Source of the DNA: Verrucomicrobiota bacterium
Lineage (GTDB): Bacteria > Verrucomicrobiota > Verrucomicrobiia > Chthoniobacterales > UBA10450
Length of the DNA stretch: 7,407 bases
NCBI GenBank assembly: GCA_003218525.1
Contig: QHNU01000240.1
Span: 1-7,407, forward strand
Direction of reading: 5' to 3'
Shown: one piece after another, positions 6,337 through 7,407 of the stretch
How positions within the stretch are numbered: the stretch's first letter is position 1
Layout: the number at the start of each line of letters is the position of its first letter
Translations under genes and position numbers: made by a program
The notes under the pieces: generated by a model
The model's input: the letters and a program-made list of their open reading frames with translations, nothing else
Told to the model about the DNA's origin: nothing
Databases searched by the model: none

Positions 6337-6714
6337 ATGACCTTGCAAATATTGGTCGTCGAAGATCACGGGGATACACGTCGAGTATTGACAGGGTTAC
6401 TTGGGCATTTCGGTCACACCATATCCGCGGCCGACACCGTCCAGAGCGCGCTGGCCTTCCTTAAAGCAAAGCGTTTCGATGCCATCGTGAGTGATCTTGG
6501 CCTGCCGGATGGTAGCGGTTGTGAAGTGATTCGCGAGGCGAAGCGTCGACAAGGTTTAACCGGAGTAGCGCTTACGGCTCGAGGTGAAGAAGACGATGTC
6601 GCGCGCGGTCGCGCGGCTGGCTTCGATTATCATCTTACTAAGCCGGTGGATTTTGCTGAGCTGCGCACTGTTCTTGAGCAAATCGCCTCCGCTCACGGTG
6701 GGGCAATCGCTTGA
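6337..6714 (+). CDS. Stand-alone response regulator receiver protein (CheY-like)
   Basis: The gene encodes a 125-residue protein made of a single receiver (REC) domain of the usual length, with no output domain. The acidic pocket residues E9 and D10 (VVEDH), the phospho-acceptor D53 (IVSDLGLPDGSG), the switch threonine T80 (ALTA) and the conserved lysine K102 (LTKPVDF) are all present, so it should be phosphorylated by a histidine kinase and signal by protein-protein contact. The sequence around GLPDGSG and HLTKPVDF resembles receiver domains fused to hybrid kinases, suggesting a detached relay domain. No kinase gene is visible in the window. The upstream sequence has no clear Shine-Dalgarno sequence. 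The gene ends 40 bases from the stop of the converging minus-strand gene, and no strong terminator is seen in that gap. Confidence 0.9.
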   Translation: MTLQILVVEDHGDTRRVLTGLLGHFGHTISAADTVQSALAFLKAKRFDAIVSDLGLPDGSGCEVIREAKRRQGLTGVALTARGEEDDVARGRAAGFDYHLTKPVDFAELRTVLEQIASAHGGAIA

Positions 6715-6754
6715 TCTCAAATTGCAACGGTTCGTTTTGTTTAGCGGTCCGTCT

Positions 6755-7384
6755 TCAGCTCGGCATCGCCGATTGAGAACCAAATCGCGCCTCGACAACG
6801 ATTTGTTTATCATCGACCGCGATCGCGATTTCGTTCACGCGTATTTCGCCTATGGGCAAAGCAGAGAGCGGAAAAGCGCGTTCTTCCAAGCGCGAAAAGT
6901 GAGGTGTGATTGCTGCGCACACGAGCGCGGCAAGAGTGCCATCTCCCTCGCAGCGTAAACCGGAGACGGTCGCGTTTAAGTCGTCAGTTACGGCAACCGT
7001 GCCGGAGAGGCGCAGTTTGGTCCGGAAGAAAAGTTTGCGCACGCTCACGGTCACCTTTGCCTCCAATGTCCGTGGGGCGCGTGATGTGAGATCGACCTGG
7101 ACGTTGTCGATAGTGACACCTTGCCTAGCAGCTGCGCTCGTCGCGATTTTTGCGATTAATCGTTCGAGCTCTTTCCGCGCGATCGCCACCCGCACTTCAC
7201 CCGAGTCAGCCTGATGAAAAGTGAGCAGCATTTTGCCGTCAGGGGCTGTCGCTTGGTTGAGTTGAACGTTCGATCCGGCAAAACCAAAGGCAAGTTCACT
7301 GCCGAGAACTTTGACGGGCGCAGCCGAAACAGAGAGTTTACGCACCGAAATAGCCGGTTCGGTCCTGGATAATTTGGACATCAC
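6755..7384 (-). CDS. Uncharacterised beta-rich protein, DUF2993/LmeA-like, possibly partial
   Basis: The gene encodes at least 209 residues that I do not recognise firmly. Many alternating hydrophobic strands (for example VTIDNVQVDLTS, LEAKVTVSVRKLFFRTKLRLSG and LNATVSGLRCEG) and a C-terminal FPLSALPIGEIRVNEIAIAVDD segment recall the DUF2993/LmeA family, whose characterised members are lipid-binding envelope proteins. An amphipathic helix rich in Glu, Arg and Lys lies at about residues 67-85. No signal peptide or membrane helix is seen in the visible part. The start is uncertain: GTG at 7384 and ATG at 7381 are adjacent and lack a ribosome binding site, and the frame stays open to the right edge, where the last codon reads ?TG. 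The gene may therefore start at or beyond the boundary. It converges on the receiver gene, which does not suggest shared function. Confidence 0.6.
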   Translation of the reverse strand: MMSKLSRTEPAISVRKLSVSAAPVKVLGSELAFGFAGSNVQLNQATAPDGKMLLTFHQADSGEVRVAIARKELERLIAKIATSAAARQGVTIDNVQVDLTSRAPRTLEAKVTVSVRKLFFRTKLRLSGTVAVTDDLNATVSGLRCEGDGTLAALVCAAITPHFSRLEERAFPLSALPIGEIRVNEIAIAVDDKQIVVEARFGSQSAMPS

Positions 7385-7407
7385 CGGTCGGTGCTGCGGA
7401 TCAATCA

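Noticed and set aside
6715..6754. Gap between the converging receiver and DUF2993-like genes examined for a bidirectional terminator
   Set aside because: Only an ACGG/CCGT four-base pairing is visible, too weak to call.

Overview
The window looks like chromosomal DNA from a Gram-negative (diderm) bacterium of moderate GC content, estimated by eye in the mid-50s percent. An outer-membrane lipid export set (LolA-like carrier, lipoprotein, MMPL/RND exporter) and an LptF/LptG permease make the diderm envelope clear. Almost no start codon has a recognisable Shine-Dalgarno sequence. Together with the gene content this would fit Verrucomicrobiota or a neighbouring phylum, but that is a guess, not a demonstrated assignment.

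Layout. Positions 1-99 hold only a gene edge or spacer of uncertain coding status. Positions 100-5037 (or 5058) are a tightly packed minus-strand operon. Read in transcription order it encodes a halogenase-like FAD-dependent oxidoreductase, a small lipoprotein, a 12-TM MMPL/RND-type exporter and a LolA-like periplasmic carrier. The junctions are a zero-base stop/start abutment, a gap of about 17 bases and an 8-base overlap. A gene on the plus strand (5111-6217) diverges from this operon and encodes an LptF/LptG-family permease. After a 119-base spacer comes a stand-alone response-regulator receiver protein (6337-6714, plus strand). It converges on a minus-strand gene (6755-7384, possibly running off the right edge) for a beta-rich protein that resembles the DUF2993/LmeA family.

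How the genes fit together. Exporter, LolA-like protein, small lipoprotein and flavoprotein resemble the export and tailoring half of aryl-polyene, flexirubin or xanthomonadin-type pigment loci, in which a polyene-lipid is moved to the outer membrane. The synthase genes (ketosynthases, dehydratases, ketoreductase, acyl carrier proteins) that would confirm this are not in the window and would have to lie elsewhere. The flavoprotein carries the WxWxIP signature and a well-placed lysine, as in flavin-dependent halogenases, so a halogenated lipid or pigment is a testable possibility. The divergent Lpt permease places lipopolysaccharide export next to this module. The last two genes show no obvious functional link to the rest.

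No tRNA, rRNA, CRISPR array, insertion sequence or integrase was seen.
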